Part shown: positions 8,008 through 16,776 of the stretch, piece by piece | Position numbering within the stretch: position 1 is the first letter of the stretch | Layout of the letters: every line of letters begins with the position of its first letter | NCBI RefSeq assembly: GCF_900102465.1 | Contig: NZ_FNBW01000007.1 | Span: 124,001 to 188,000, forward strand | Reading direction: 5' to 3' | Source of the DNA: Thalassobaculum litoreum DSM 18839 | GTDB lineage: Bacteria > Pseudomonadota > Alphaproteobacteria > Thalassobaculales > Thalassobaculaceae | Length of the DNA: 64,000 bases | Made by a program: the position numbers and the translations under genes | The notes under the pieces: model-generated | What the model was told of the DNA's origin: nothing | The model's database searches: none | Seen by the model: the letters and a program-made list of their open reading frames with translations, nothing else

Positions 8008-9713
8008 GGATCGGCCTTTGCGGTCAGCGGGCGGGCGAGCGCGGCCTCGATGGTCGGCGCCATGGTCACCGCCGGGGCCGCGATCCCGTGGACTGCGAGT
8101 GCCCGGCGGATGTCGTCGGAGGCGCCGGTCAGCACGATCTCGACCCCGTTGCGCTTGGCCCGGGCGACCAGGCTCTCGATGGTGTTGGCGGCGGTGCTGT
8201 CGATGAACGGCACGGCGGCGAGGTCGACGATCAGCCGGCGGTGGCTGTCGGCGATCCGGTCGAGCACCGAGCCGATCGACGCGGCCGCCCCGAAGAAGAA
8301 GGCGCCGCTGATCCTATAGACCACCGTATCCCGGTCGGCGGCGGCCGCGTCGTCATAGTCGGGACGGTCGTCGCGCTCGTCCTCGGAGACGAAGGGAACC
8401 GCGCTTTCCACCGCCGTCACCTTGGACATGCGGTGGATGAACAGTACCGAACCGAGCGCGAAGCCGACGACGATCGCCTCGGTCAGGTCGCGGAACACGG
8501 TCAGCCCGAAGGTCGCCAGCAGGACCGCCGCATCGCCGCGCGAGGCCCGCAGCAGGGTGAGGAAGGCGTGTTTCTCCACCATGTTCCAGGCGACGAAGGC
8601 GAGTACCCCGGCCAGCGCGGCCAGCGGGATGTCGCTGGCCAGCGGCGCGGCGATCAGCACGAAGGCCAGCAGGAAGACGGCATGCAATATCCCCGACACC
8701 GGTCCGTGGGCACCGGCCCGCACGTTGGTCGCGGTGCGGGCGATGGTGCCGGTGACGCAGATCCCGCCGAACAGGGCCGAGCCCATATTGGCCACGCCCT
8801 GGGCCACCAGCTCGCAGTTGGAGCGGTGGCGGCGGCCGGTCATGCCGTCGGCCACGACGGCGGAGAGCAGGGATTCGATGGAGCCGAGCAGCGCGAAGGC
8901 GATGGCGGCGGGCAGCACGGCCTGCATCTTCTCCAGCGATACCTCCGGCAGCGACGGCATGGGGAAGCTCTGGGGGATGCCGCCGAACACGCTGCCGATG
9001 GTTTCCACCGGCAGGCCGAAGAGCGCGGTTGCGAGCGCCGATCCGGCCACGGCGATCAGCATGCCGGGCCAGTCCGGGCGCAACCGCTTCAGGGCGACGA
9101 TCACCGCGACGGTGCCGAGCGACAGGGCGATCGCCGCCGCATCGGCGGTGCCGATGGCGCCGGCCAGAGCCGGCAGTTTCTCCGCCAGCGGTCCAGGCTC
9201 GCTGCCGGGCAACGTCAGGCCGAGCAGGGGGCGGATCTGGCTGGCGAAGATGATCACCGCGATCCCGGCGGTGAAGCCGACCGTGACCGGATACGGGATG
9301 AACTTGATGAAGGTGCCGAGCCGCAGCAGCCCGATCAGGGCGAGGATCACGCCGGCCATCAGGGTGGCGAGGATCGTGCCGTCCATGCCGTGGGTCTGCA
9401 CGGTGGCGGCGACCAGGACGATGAAGGCGCCGGCCGGTCCGCCGATCTGGAACCGGCTGCCGCCGAAGGCGGAGACCAGGAAGCCGCCGACGATGGCGGT
9501 GTAGAGCCCCTGGGCCGGGGTCGCGCCCGAGGCGATGGCGATCGCCATGGAGAGTGGCAGGGCGACGATGGCGACGGTCAGACCGGCGATGGCGTCGCGG
9601 CGCAACTGGGCGGCGCCGTATCCCTCGCGGAAGACGGTGAACAGTTTCGGCGTGAAGAGTTCCAGCTTGCTGGGAGCTGCCGGGGAGTGAGGGGCCTGGG
9701 TGCCTGCGGTCAT
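8004..9713 (-). CDS. SulP family anion transporter with STAS domain
   Basis: A 569-residue inner-membrane carrier. The first 430 residues contain ten or more hydrophobic segments, with the SulP block GLTVAIVALPLSMAIAIASG near the N-terminus and GGICVTGTIARTATNVRAGA in the middle. The last roughly 120 residues form a cytoplasmic STAS domain containing the DLAAVPFIDSTAANTIESL block. SulP proteins move sulfate, bicarbonate or dicarboxylates, usually with sodium or protons, and the sequence does not specify which. It is the first gene of a two-gene unit with the amidohydrolase. Confidence 0.92.
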   Translation of the reverse strand: MTAGTQAPHSPAAPSKLELFTPKLFTVFREGYGAAQLRRDAIAGLTVAIVALPLSMAIAIASGATPAQGLYTAIVGGFLVSAFGGSRFQIGGPAGAFIVLVAATVQTHGMDGTILATLMAGVILALIGLLRLGTFIKFIPYPVTVGFTAGIAVIIFASQIRPLLGLTLPGSEPGPLAEKLPALAGAIGTADAAAIALSLGTVAVIVALKRLRPDWPGMLIAVAGSALATALFGLPVETIGSVFGGIPQSFPMPSLPEVSLEKMQAVLPAAIAFALLGSIESLLSAVVADGMTGRRHRSNCELVAQGVANMGSALFGGICVTGTIARTATNVRAGAHGPVSGILHAVFLLAFVLIAAPLASDIPLAALAGVLAFVAWNMVEKHAFLTLLRASRGDAAVLLATFGLTVFRDLTEAIVVGFALGSVLFIHRMSKVTAVESAVPFVSEDERDDRPDYDDAAAADRDTVVYRISGAFFFGAAASIGSVLDRIADSHRRLIVDLAAVPFIDSTAANTIESLVARAKRNGVEIVLTGASDDIRRALAVHGIAAPAVTMAPTIEAALARPLTAKADP

Positions 9714-9811
9714 GGGATCGACCGAACTCGAAGAGGAGGGGTGAGCGCAGTCTGACGCCCCCTGTCCCTCGGCGCAATCGGCGACCCTGCAGGCGGGACC
9801 TTTGGTCGCTC

Positions 9812-10528
9812 TCAGCTGTCCGGCCGCAGGACGTAGCCGCGGCCGCGCACGGTCTGCAGGAAACGCGGGAACTTCGGGTCCGGCTCTATCTTGCGGCGTA
9901 GTCGGGTGATCTGCACGTCGATGGTCCGCGCATTGCCGCTGCTTTCGGTGGCCGCCCCTTCACCCTCGGCCAGGTCCTCGCGGCTGAACACGGTGCCCGG
10001 AGAGGCGGCGAAGACCGCCAGCAGGGCGCCTTCGGACTCGGTGAGCCGCACCGGCTCCTCGCCGCGCCACAGCATGTTGCGGACGGGATCGAAGCGGAAT
10101 TCGCCGAAAGTGATCTCGCCTGCCGGCATCGGTTCCGGGGCGGGGGGGAGCGGCTGGGTGGAGCGGCGCAGGATCGTGCGGATCCGCAGTACCAGTTCGC
10201 GCGGCTCGAACGGCTTGGTGAGATAGTCGTCCGCACCGCTCTCCAGCCCGGCGATGCGGTCGGACCCTTCGCCCATCGCCGTCAGCAGCAGGATCGGCAC
10301 CTGGGACTCCACCCGCAGGGAGCGGGTCAACTCCACGCCGTTCTCGCCGGGCATCATCACGTCGAGGACGATGAGGTCGAAGACCAGGTTCTGGAGATGG
10401 GCGCGGGCAGCCGCCGCATCGGCCGCGACGGAGACCCGGAAGCCGTTCTCCATGAGAAAGCGGCGCAGCAGGTTGCGCAGGCGGGCATCGTCGTCGACCG
10501 CCAGGATATGAGGGGTTTCCTCGCGCAC
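9812..10528 (-). CDS. petR: OmpR-family response regulator, PetR-like
   Basis: A 238-residue two-component regulator. The receiver domain occupies residues 1-120 with acidic pocket DDD (12-14), phospho-acceptor Asp56 in LDVMMPG, Thr83 and Lys105. The winged-helix DNA-binding domain of the PhoB/OmpR type ends in [16 protein letters not shown] chose the GTG at 10526-10528. The longer open frame upstream is only the antisense-free overlap with the MarR gene, and this GTG lies just 4 bp after that gene's stop. No sensor kinase is adjacent. The linkage to a MarR gene and ilvE matches the petPR locus known from Rhodobacter, hence the symbol. Confidence 0.85.
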   Translation of the reverse strand: MREETPHILAVDDDARLRNLLRRFLMENGFRVSVAADAAAARAHLQNLVFDLIVLDVMMPGENGVELTRSLRVESQVPILLLTAMGEGSDRIAGLESGADDYLTKPFEPRELVLRIRTILRRSTQPLPPAPEPMPAGEITFGEFRFDPVRNMLWRGEEPVRLTESEGALLAVFAASPGTVFSREDLAEGEGAATESSGNARTIDVQITRLRRKIEPDPKFPRFLQTVRGRGYVLRPDS

Positions 10529-10532
10529 CGGC

Positions 10533-11105
10533 CTAGCGCTTGATGCCGGCGATCTTGGTGCCCGGCATCTTGTCGCCGGCAATCTTATTGCCGACGCGGG
10601 CGACCGGTGCGTGGGTCGGACCGCCGGACACGTCGAAACGCTCGCGGTCTGGCGCGTCGATGATGCCGTGCAGGACCAGCTTGAAACCCTGGACCGCATC
10701 GGCGCCGGCCTTGCGGAAGGCGTCGGCGATGCGCTCGCGCTGATCGGCGGTCAGGCGGCGCTCCAGCTCGACACCCTTCTGGGTCAGGGTCAGCAGCCGC
10801 TGTCGGCGGTCGCGCTCGCCCGGCGTCTGGATGATGAACTCTTCCTCCACCAGGTGGCTGAGGACCCGGCTGAGGCTCTGCTTGGTGATGCGCAGGATCT
10901 TGAGGAGTTCGGAGACGGTGATGCCGGGATTGCGACCGACGAAATAAATCACCCGGTGGTGCGCCCGACCGAGTCCGATCTCCGCCAGCATCTCGTCCGG
11001 TCCGCCGGTGAAGTCCCGGTAGGCGAAGAACAGCATCTCGATTGCCTGGCGCAATTCCTCTTCCCGCAGGAACAACGGATTCGCGACGCTTTTTACGTCA
11101 ACCAT
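10533..11105 (-). CDS. petP: MarR-family transcriptional regulator, PetP-like
   Basis: A 190-residue MarR-type regulator. The winged helix lies around residues 40-110, with a recognition region near [21 protein letters not shown] followed by a basic wing (PGERDRRQR). It has a long C-terminal tail beyond the usual 140-150 residues. It lies 4 bp upstream of the response regulator on the same transcript and is divergent from ilvE across a 126-bp gap, where its own operator would sit. This arrangement corresponds to petP-petR of other Alphaproteobacteria. Confidence 0.85.
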   Translation of the reverse strand: MVDVKSVANPLFLREEELRQAIEMLFFAYRDFTGGPDEMLAEIGLGRAHHRVIYFVGRNPGITVSELLKILRITKQSLSRVLSHLVEEEFIIQTPGERDRRQRLLTLTQKGVELERRLTADQRERIADAFRKAGADAVQGFKLVLHGIIDAPDRERFDVSGGPTHAPVARVGNKIAGDKMPGTKIAGIKR

Positions 11106-11231
11106 GTTGACTTACTTTCTTCCGAATGTTAGTCGTTCGGCCTGATAGGGGTAACAAAAGTACACGACCGCTGGGCTTCGCGATGGTTTGTAACGGCGAA
11201 AACCCTCCGGCTTCAGGTAGGAAACGATACC

Positions 11232-12134
11232 ATGTCCTTGATTCCATTCGACGATCGTGACGGGTCGATCTGGTTTGACGGCCAGTTGGTTCCGTGGCGC
11301 GAAGCCTCTGTGCACGTGCTTACTCACGGCCTGCATTATGCCAGTTCCGTCTTCGAGGGCGAACGCGTTTATGCCGGCAACATCTTCAAATCCGAGGAGC
11401 ATACCGCGCGCCTGATCAAGTCGGCGGGCACCCTGGATTTCGAGATTCCGTTCTCGGCCGCCGAGATCGAGACGGCGAAGCGGGCGGTCCTCGACTCCAT
11501 GGGAATCGTCGACGGCTATCTCCGTCCGGTCGCCTGGCGCGGCAGCGAGATGATGGGTGTGTCTGCCCAGCAGAACACCATTCATCTGGCGGTCGCGGCC
11601 TGGGAATGGCCGTCCTATTTCGATCCGGAAGCCAAGATGAAGGGCATCCGCCTGGCGCTGTCGACGTGGCGCCGTCCGGCGCCGGACACCGCGCCGGTCC
11701 ATGCCAAGGCGGCCGGGCTCTACATGATCTGCACGCTGTCCAAGCACCGCGCCGAGAAGGACGGGTTCCACGACGCCATGATGCTGGACTACCGCGGCTA
11801 CGTGGCCGAGGCGACCGGCGCCAACGTGTTCTTCGTGATGAAGGACGGCCGGGTCCACACCCCGACCCCGGACTGCTTCCTGAACGGCATTACCCGGCGC
11901 ACGGTGATCGACCTGCTGAAGGCGCGCGGCGTCGAGGTCGTCGAGCGGCACATCATGCCGGAAGAGATGGCCGATGCCGAGGAGTGCTTCCTGACCGGTA
12001 CGGCGGCCGAGGTGACCCCGGTCGGCTCCGTGGCCGACTACACGTTCACCCCGGGCGAACTGACCCGTCATATGGTCGAGGATTACGACGCCCTGGTGCG
12101 TCGGCCGTCCTCGGCGGCCCAGGCAGCCGAGTAG
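11232..12134 (+). CDS. ilvE: Branched-chain amino acid aminotransferase
   Basis: A 300-residue fold-type IV PLP enzyme. It interconverts leucine, isoleucine and valine with their 2-oxo acids using 2-oxoglutarate. Evidence includes HGLHYASSVFEGERVY near the N-terminus, the PLP lysine Lys159 in VHAKAAGLYM, and the EATGANVFFV block with the conserved Glu and Asn. Cytoplasmic, and of normal length for IlvE. It is divergent from the petP regulator and ends before a strong intrinsic terminator, so it appears to be a single-gene unit. Confidence 0.93.
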   Translation: MSLIPFDDRDGSIWFDGQLVPWREASVHVLTHGLHYASSVFEGERVYAGNIFKSEEHTARLIKSAGTLDFEIPFSAAEIETAKRAVLDSMGIVDGYLRPVAWRGSEMMGVSAQQNTIHLAVAAWEWPSYFDPEAKMKGIRLALSTWRRPAPDTAPVHAKAAGLYMICTLSKHRAEKDGFHDAMMLDYRGYVAEATGANVFFVMKDGRVHTPTPDCFLNGITRRTVIDLLKARGVEVVERHIMPEEMADAEECFLTGTAAEVTPVGSVADYTFTPGELTRHMVEDYDALVRRPSSAAQAAE

Positions 12135-12190
12135 AGCCAACGGCCGAGTAGGGCCGACCGCTGCACCATTTCCCGTAACGGGAACCGACA

Positions 12191-12214
12191 CGGCCGCCTT
12201 CGGGCGGCCGTTTT
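12191..12214 (+). terminator. Intrinsic terminator after ilvE
   Basis: A perfect 8-bp stem (CGGCCGCC / GGCGGCCG) closed by a stable TTCG tetraloop, followed by TTTTCGTTT. It lies 57 bp past the ilvE stop. The complementary strand lacks a T-run, so it acts on the plus strand. Confidence 0.85.
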
Positions 12215-12353
12215 CGTTTCGCGCGGACGCCGGAACACGCTTGCGACGGCCGGGTCTGGCGACGGAACGGCGGCCGGGGGTGATGCGTTTCTTCTGCAAA
12301 TGCCGGGCGACAGTCCGTGGCCCGGCGGAACCTGCAACGGGAGAGAGACGGCT

Positions 12354-12791
12354 ATGAATCTATCGCATGGAGCCTGGGTGATGGTTCTCGACGGCGAGAA
12401 GTACCTGCTGCTGCACAACCGCGGCGACGCGGAAATTCTCGACCTGCGCGTGGTCGAGCACGACGAGATCGAGAACCCGCCGACCCACGATCAGGGCACC
12501 GAGAGGCCGGGCCGCATGGCCGATGCCGGCCTGGGGCGCAGCGCCGTGCAGCAGACCGACTGGCACGCCCTGGAGAAGGCCAACTTCGCCGGCGACGTGG
12601 CCGGACGGCTGAAGAACTGGGCGCTGAAGAACCGGTTCTCCGAACTCCTGATCTGCGCCGATCCCAAGACCCTCGGCACGATCCGCCCGAAATACCACAG
12701 CGAGGTCTCGCGCCGGCTGGTGGGCGAGATCGACAAGGATCTGACTTCCATGCCGGTGGACGAGGTCGAGCGGATCGTCAAGGCCGCCTGA
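12354..12791 (+). CDS. Host attachment-family protein
   Basis: A 145-residue protein of the family annotated as required for attachment to host cells (pfam10116). Family features are the N-terminal strand ending in GDAEILDLR, the acidic ENPPTHDQGTERPGR segment, and a C-terminal half with LLICADPKTLGTIR followed by VSRRLVGEIDKDLTSM, which resembles an eRF1/Dom34-like fold. The molecular role is not known to me. The start is the ATG at 12354, preceded by GGGAGAG; the longer open frame upstream has no comparable ribosome site. Cytoplasmic by sequence, with no signal peptide. Confidence 0.8.
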   Translation: MNLSHGAWVMVLDGEKYLLLHNRGDAEILDLRVVEHDEIENPPTHDQGTERPGRMADAGLGRSAVQQTDWHALEKANFAGDVAGRLKNWALKNRFSELLICADPKTLGTIRPKYHSEVSRRLVGEIDKDLTSMPVDEVERIVKAA

Positions 12792-12942
12792 CGGTCCCGA
12801 CGCGGTGCCGCGCCGGTATCCGGGTGGACAGGGCCGGTACCGCTGCCCAAGCTGGCGGTCACGGTCCCCATAGTGAGACCGATCAACCGGCCGCCGCGGC
12901 GCCGACTGGCGCGACGGGGCAGACGAGGGAGCGCGGACGCAT

Positions 12943-13770
12943 ATGACCGGCATGGGGCAGGTTCTCGAGGTCGAGAACCGACGCATCGTCTACGACGTCA
13001 TCGACATCACCGCCCCGTGGCGGTCCGGTCCGCAGCGCACGGTCCTGTTCCACCACGGCGTCGCCATGGACCGGCAGATGTGGCGCGACTGGCTGCCCGC
13101 GCTGGTGAATACTCACCGGGTGGTCCTCTTCGACATGTACGGCTGTGGCGAGTCGGAGGCCGACGGCTCCGCCAAGGACTGGAGCCCCCAGGCCCGGGTG
13201 CGGGATATCCTGGCGCTGGCGGACGCGGTCGGGGCCGAGCGGTTCCATCTGGTCGGCGAGTCCTATGGCGGCACGGTCGCCCTGCTGGCCGGGCTGACCG
13301 CGCCCGAACGCATCCAGACGCTGACGGCGGTCACGACGGCCCATGTCGGCTCGTCGATCGCCAGCGTGGACTGGTGGCAGCGGCTGATCGACGAGGTCGG
13401 CATGGCGGGCTGGGCGGAGGAGATGATGCCGCACCGGTTCCATCCCGACGGGATCAGCGCGCCGATGGCGCAATGGTACCTGAACCGCCAGGCGACGACG
13501 ACGGGCGAGTCGGTCGTCTGCATCCTGCGCGAGCTTCAGAACCTGGATCTCAAGGAGCGGGTCGCCGAGCTGGACCTGCCGGTTCTGCTGTTGCACGGGG
13601 ATTCCAGTCCGTTCGTCTCGGCGGCGTTGGTGGCGGATCTGCACGGCCGCCTGCCGAACTCACGGCTGAAGATCTTCCCGCATGCCCGCCACGGGCTGCC
13701 GTTCTCGCATGGGCACGCGTGCGGCGAAGCGCTCGCGGCGTTCCTGGCGGATTGGGAGGCGGGTGTTTAA
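12943..13770 (+). CDS. Alpha/beta hydrolase
   Basis: A 275-residue alpha/beta-hydrolase-fold enzyme. The oxyanion region is FHHGVAMD (37-44), the nucleophile elbow is GESYGG with Ser107, and the probable catalytic His lies in HARHGLPFSH near the C-terminus. The acid is likely in the LLLHGDSSPF strand. Esterase, lactonase or meta-cleavage-product hydrolase activity is possible and sequence does not decide. It lies 151 bp after the attachment-family gene and converges on lpxC with an 18-bp gap. Confidence 0.85.
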   Translation: MTGMGQVLEVENRRIVYDVIDITAPWRSGPQRTVLFHHGVAMDRQMWRDWLPALVNTHRVVLFDMYGCGESEADGSAKDWSPQARVRDILALADAVGAERFHLVGESYGGTVALLAGLTAPERIQTLTAVTTAHVGSSIASVDWWQRLIDEVGMAGWAEEMMPHRFHPDGISAPMAQWYLNRQATTTGESVVCILRELQNLDLKERVAELDLPVLLLHGDSSPFVSAALVADLHGRLPNSRLKIFPHARHGLPFSHGHACGEALAAFLADWEAGV

Positions 13771-13788
13771 AAGACTCGGGGCGGCGGA

Positions 13789-14724
13789 TCAGGCCGTCGC
13801 CGGCAGCATCTCACCGGCATAGACGTCGTCATAATCGACGATCGCATAGGCGCTCGGGTCGGCGAACAGCGCGCGCAGGGCGGCATTGTTGATCTGGTGG
13901 CCGGCCTTGACCGCGTCCACGTGGCCGATCAGCGGCGCCCCGGCGAGGTAGAGGTCGCCGACGCAGTCCAGCACCTTGTGGCGCACGAACTCGTCCGGGA
14001 AGCGCAGGCCTTCCTCGTTCATGATCCGGTCGCCGTCGACCACGACCGCGTTGTCCAGGCTGCCGCCGCGGGCGAGGCCGGCGGCCTGCAGATACTCGAC
14101 CTCGTGCAGGAAGCCGAAGGTCCGAGCCTGGGCGATCTCGTGGCGGAAGGTGCCGTTCACCATCTCGACGCCGAGCGAGGCCTTGCCGATCGCCTTGCTG
14201 GTGAAGTCGATCTCGAAATCGATGGCGTAGCTGTCGGCCGGGCTCAGCGTCACGCGCTTGCCGTCCATGTCGACGGTGACCGGCTTGCGGATCTCGATGG
14301 CGCGGCGCGGCGCATCCTGCTCGGCGATGCCGGCGCAGTCGATCAGGAACACGAACGGCTCGGACGAGCCGTCCATGATCGCCACCTCGGGGCCGTCGAG
14401 TTCCACCACGGCGTTGTCGATCTCGCAGCCGGCGAAGGCGGCCATCAGGTGTTCGACGGTGCCGACGCGCACGTCGTCCTCGTTGCCCAGGACCGTGCAC
14501 AGGCGGGTGTCGACCACGTTGTCGTAGCGGGCGGCGATCACCGGGTTGCGGTCGTGGACATCGGTACGGTGGAAGACGATCCCGTGGTTCACCGGGGCGG
14601 GGCAGAGCCGCATGGTGATGGGCTTGCCCGAATGGAGGCCGACGCCGCGACACGGAATGGCGCGCTTGAGCGTCTTTTGTCGGGACGCTTCGGCGTGTCC
14701 GGGGAATCGTGTCGCCATGATCAC
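13789..14724 (-). CDS. lpxC: UDP-3-O-acyl-N-acetylglucosamine deacetylase
   Basis: A 311-residue LpxC, the zinc enzyme for the committed step of lipid A synthesis. Zinc ligands are visible in VGTVEHLMAA (His92) and in the RHKVLDCVGD block (His and Asp). The second-domain signature TFGFLHEVEYLQAAGLARG is intact. I list the GTG at 14722-14724, which has a GAGG 7 nt upstream; the ATG at 14716-14718 is an alternative two codons later. It is the last gene of the minus-strand division cluster but is separated from ftsZ by a strong terminator, so it probably has its own promoter. Confidence 0.95.
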   Translation of the reverse strand: MIMATRFPGHAEASRQKTLKRAIPCRGVGLHSGKPITMRLCPAPVNHGIVFHRTDVHDRNPVIAARYDNVVDTRLCTVLGNEDDVRVGTVEHLMAAFAGCEIDNAVVELDGPEVAIMDGSSEPFVFLIDCAGIAEQDAPRRAIEIRKPVTVDMDGKRVTLSPADSYAIDFEIDFTSKAIGKASLGVEMVNGTFRHEIAQARTFGFLHEVEYLQAAGLARGGSLDNAVVVDGDRIMNEEGLRFPDEFVRHKVLDCVGDLYLAGAPLIGHVDAVKAGHQINNAALRALFADPSAYAIVDYDDVYAGEMLPATA

Positions 14725-14777
14725 TGTCGGGCCTCAATCATTCCATGTTCGGGGTCTACTCAAATATCCGAAATGGA

Positions 14778-14820
14778 CAAAAAGCGACCCCGGTAGATGT
14801 AGCAATCCAACCGGGGTCGC
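14778..14820 (-). terminator. Intrinsic terminator of the division cluster after ftsZ
   Basis: On the minus strand GCGACCCCGG (14811-14820) pairs perfectly with CCGGGGTCGC (14784-14793) across a 17-nt loop, followed by TTTTTG. It lies 70 bp past the ftsZ stop and before lpxC, so most cluster transcripts should end here. Confidence 0.85.
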
Positions 14821-14847
14821 GAAATTCACTCTTTGTTACAGACTGTT

Positions 14848-14861
14848 ACCGTAATTACGGT
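14848..14861. promoter_or_regulatory. 14-bp perfect palindrome ACCGTAATTACGGT in the ftsZ-lpxC gap
   Basis: A perfect 14-bp palindrome in an AT-rich island 29 bp past ftsZ. GTTAC motifs flank it on both sides. It lies ahead of the terminator as read on the minus strand and could be a protein-binding site or an RNA hairpin. The binding protein is not identified. Confidence 0.35.
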
Positions 14862-14889
14862 TCCTTATCAAAGAGTTACAAGGCGATGC

Positions 14890-16542
14890 TCAATTGGCCT
14901 GCCGCCGCAGGAAGGCCGGGATGTCGAGCATCTCGTCTTCGTTCTGGCTGGCCCGCACCCGATCGCCCGGGTTGAGTGCGCCGAGGCGCGGCTGGGAGGC
15001 CGAAGCCGCGGCCGGGCGCTGGGCCTGCTGCGGCTGCGGAGCGGGGGCTTCCGCCGGCTTGTCGTTCTTCAGGCCGAGGCCGGTGATCTGCCGGAACAGA
15101 CCGGCGCCACGGGACTTCGGCGCGGGCTCTGCGGCTTCCGGACGGCTGGCGTTGACCATGTCGCTGCCGCGGAACGGATCGGCCGCCTTCGGCGTCATGT
15201 CCGGGCGCCGCTGGGGCACCGTGGAGGCCGACGGGACGAAGGCGTCGGAGGCCACCTTGGCCACGGCCGGGGCCGCGGCATCGACGATCTCGGCTTCCTC
15301 GACCTGGGCGGCTTCCCGGGTCTGCTCGGCCGAGTCGTCCAGGGAGGCCACCTCGGCGTAATCATCGGAGTCGGGGAAGGACAGCTCGCCGATGCCGCTC
15401 TCGGCCTGGCGGGTGATGTCCAGGGTGGACATGGACGCCGCCGGCTTCTGGGCCGGGGCCATCTGGGCCGCCTCGGCGCGGATCGCGGTCTCCGGCACGG
15501 GCTCCGGCTCCGGCTGCTTGACCGGGCGCGGGGTGACGACGGAGAGCTGCGGACGCGGCTTGGCGACCTGGCCCTCGGCGGCGATGCCGGTGGCGACCAC
15601 GGAGACCCGCATCACCCCTTCCATCTTCTCGTCGAAAGTCGAGCCGAAGATGATGTTGGCGTCGCTGTCCACTTCCTCGCGGATGCGGTTGGCCGCCTCG
15701 TCGACCTCGAACAGGGTCATGTCGAAGCCGCCGGTGATGTTGATCAGCACCCCCTTCGCGCCCTTCATCGAGGCGTCTTCCAGGAGCGGGTTGTTGATCG
15801 CGGCTTCGGCGGCGTCGATGGCGCGCTTCTCGCCGCTGGCCTCGCCGGTGCCCATCATCGCCTTGCCCATCTCGCTCATGACCGTGCGGATGTCCGCGAA
15901 GTCGAGGTTGATCAGGCCCGGCATGACCATCAGGTCGGTGACGCCGCGCACACCGGAGTGCAGCACGTCGTCGGCCATGTTGAAGGCGTCCGCGAAGGTC
16001 GTCTTCTCGTTGGCGATGCGGAACAGGTTCTGGTTCGGGATGATGATCAGCGTGTCGACGTAGCTGGTCAGCTCCTCGATGCCGCCCTCGGCCAGGCGCA
16101 TGCGGTGCTGGCCTTCGAAGTGGAACGGCTTGGTGACCACGCCGACGGTCAGGATGCCGCGCTCGCGCGCCGCCCGGGCGATCACCGGAGCGGCACCCGT
16201 GCCGGTGCCGCCGCCCATGCCGGCGGTGATGAAGCACATGTTGGCGCCGTTCAGGGCGTCGAGGATGTCCTCGATCGACTCCTCGGCGGCGGCACGGCCG
16301 ACATCCGGACGGGAGCCGGCGCCGAGACCCTGGGTGACCTCGGCTCCGAGCTGGATGCGGCGCTCGGCCATGGACTGCTTCAGCGCCTGGGCGTCGGTAT
16401 TGGTCGAGATGAAGTTCACGCCGCCGAGATTGGCGCTGATCATGTTGTTGACGGCGTTGCAGCCGGCGCCGCCGACACCGACGACGGTGATGTTCGGGGC
16501 CAGCTCGTTGTCTTCGTTGGGAACGGTGATGTTGATGGTCAT
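14890..16542 (-). CDS. ftsZ: Cell division protein FtsZ
   Basis: A 550-residue tubulin-like GTPase that forms the division ring. Signature blocks are [16 protein letters not shown], the tubulin motif [12 protein letters not shown], and the T7 loop [11 protein letters not shown]. After about residue 320 comes a long linker rich in Pro, Ala and Glu, then the conserved C-terminal peptide [10 protein letters not shown] that binds FtsA and other partners. The long linker is typical of Alphaproteobacteria. I chose the ATG at 16542 because GGAGG precedes it and the protein then starts just before the GTPase domain; the frame stays open 57 codons upstream without homology. It is 234 bp from ftsA, a gap large enough for a separate ftsZ promoter. 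Confidence 0.97.
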   Translation of the reverse strand: MTINITVPNEDNELAPNITVVGVGGAGCNAVNNMISANLGGVNFISTNTDAQALKQSMAERRIQLGAEVTQGLGAGSRPDVGRAAAEESIEDILDALNGANMCFITAGMGGGTGTGAAPVIARAARERGILTVGVVTKPFHFEGQHRMRLAEGGIEELTSYVDTLIIIPNQNLFRIANEKTTFADAFNMADDVLHSGVRGVTDLMVMPGLINLDFADIRTVMSEMGKAMMGTGEASGEKRAIDAAEAAINNPLLEDASMKGAKGVLINITGGFDMTLFEVDEAANRIREEVDSDANIIFGSTFDEKMEGVMRVSVVATGIAAEGQVAKPRPQLSVVTPRPVKQPEPEPVPETAIRAEAAQMAPAQKPAASMSTLDITRQAESGIGELSFPDSDDYAEVASLDDSAEQTREAAQVEEAEIVDAAAPAVAKVASDAFVPSASTVPQRRPDMTPKAADPFRGSDMVNASRPEAAEPAPKSRGAGLFRQITGLGLKNDKPAEAPAPQPQQAQRPAAASASQPRLGALNPGDRVRASQNEDEMLDIPAFLRRQAN

Positions 16543-16776
16543 CGGTGCCTCCGGGGTAACGTCAATTCTGGTCTTGGTGGGGGGAGCGGCCGTCGCCGCG
16601 GGGGTCTTGTTTCGTCGAGGGTCCGTCGCCGGGCGCGTCGGCGGCGGGGGAGTGGTGCGGGTCGCGCGAAACGACGCTCGTCGCCTGACGGCGCCAGCAG
16701 GAGCCGTGGGCACCGACCGAGGGCTGGACGGTGATGGGGCGGGCGGATGCGGGGGAGTGCGGGGATCGTTCGCGCA

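Noticed and set aside
8088-9755. 555-codon plus-strand open frame opposite the SulP gene
   Set aside because: Antisense shadow of a clear membrane transporter; composition typical of GC-rich antisense frames.
16543-16713. N-terminal 57-codon extension of ftsZ
   Set aside because: No homology, Pro/Arg-rich, and the downstream ATG has GGAGG and the family-standard N-terminus.
14833-16734. 633-codon plus-strand open frame opposite ftsZ
   Set aside because: Antisense shadow of ftsZ caused by high GC content; Gly/Arg/His-rich product without homology signals.
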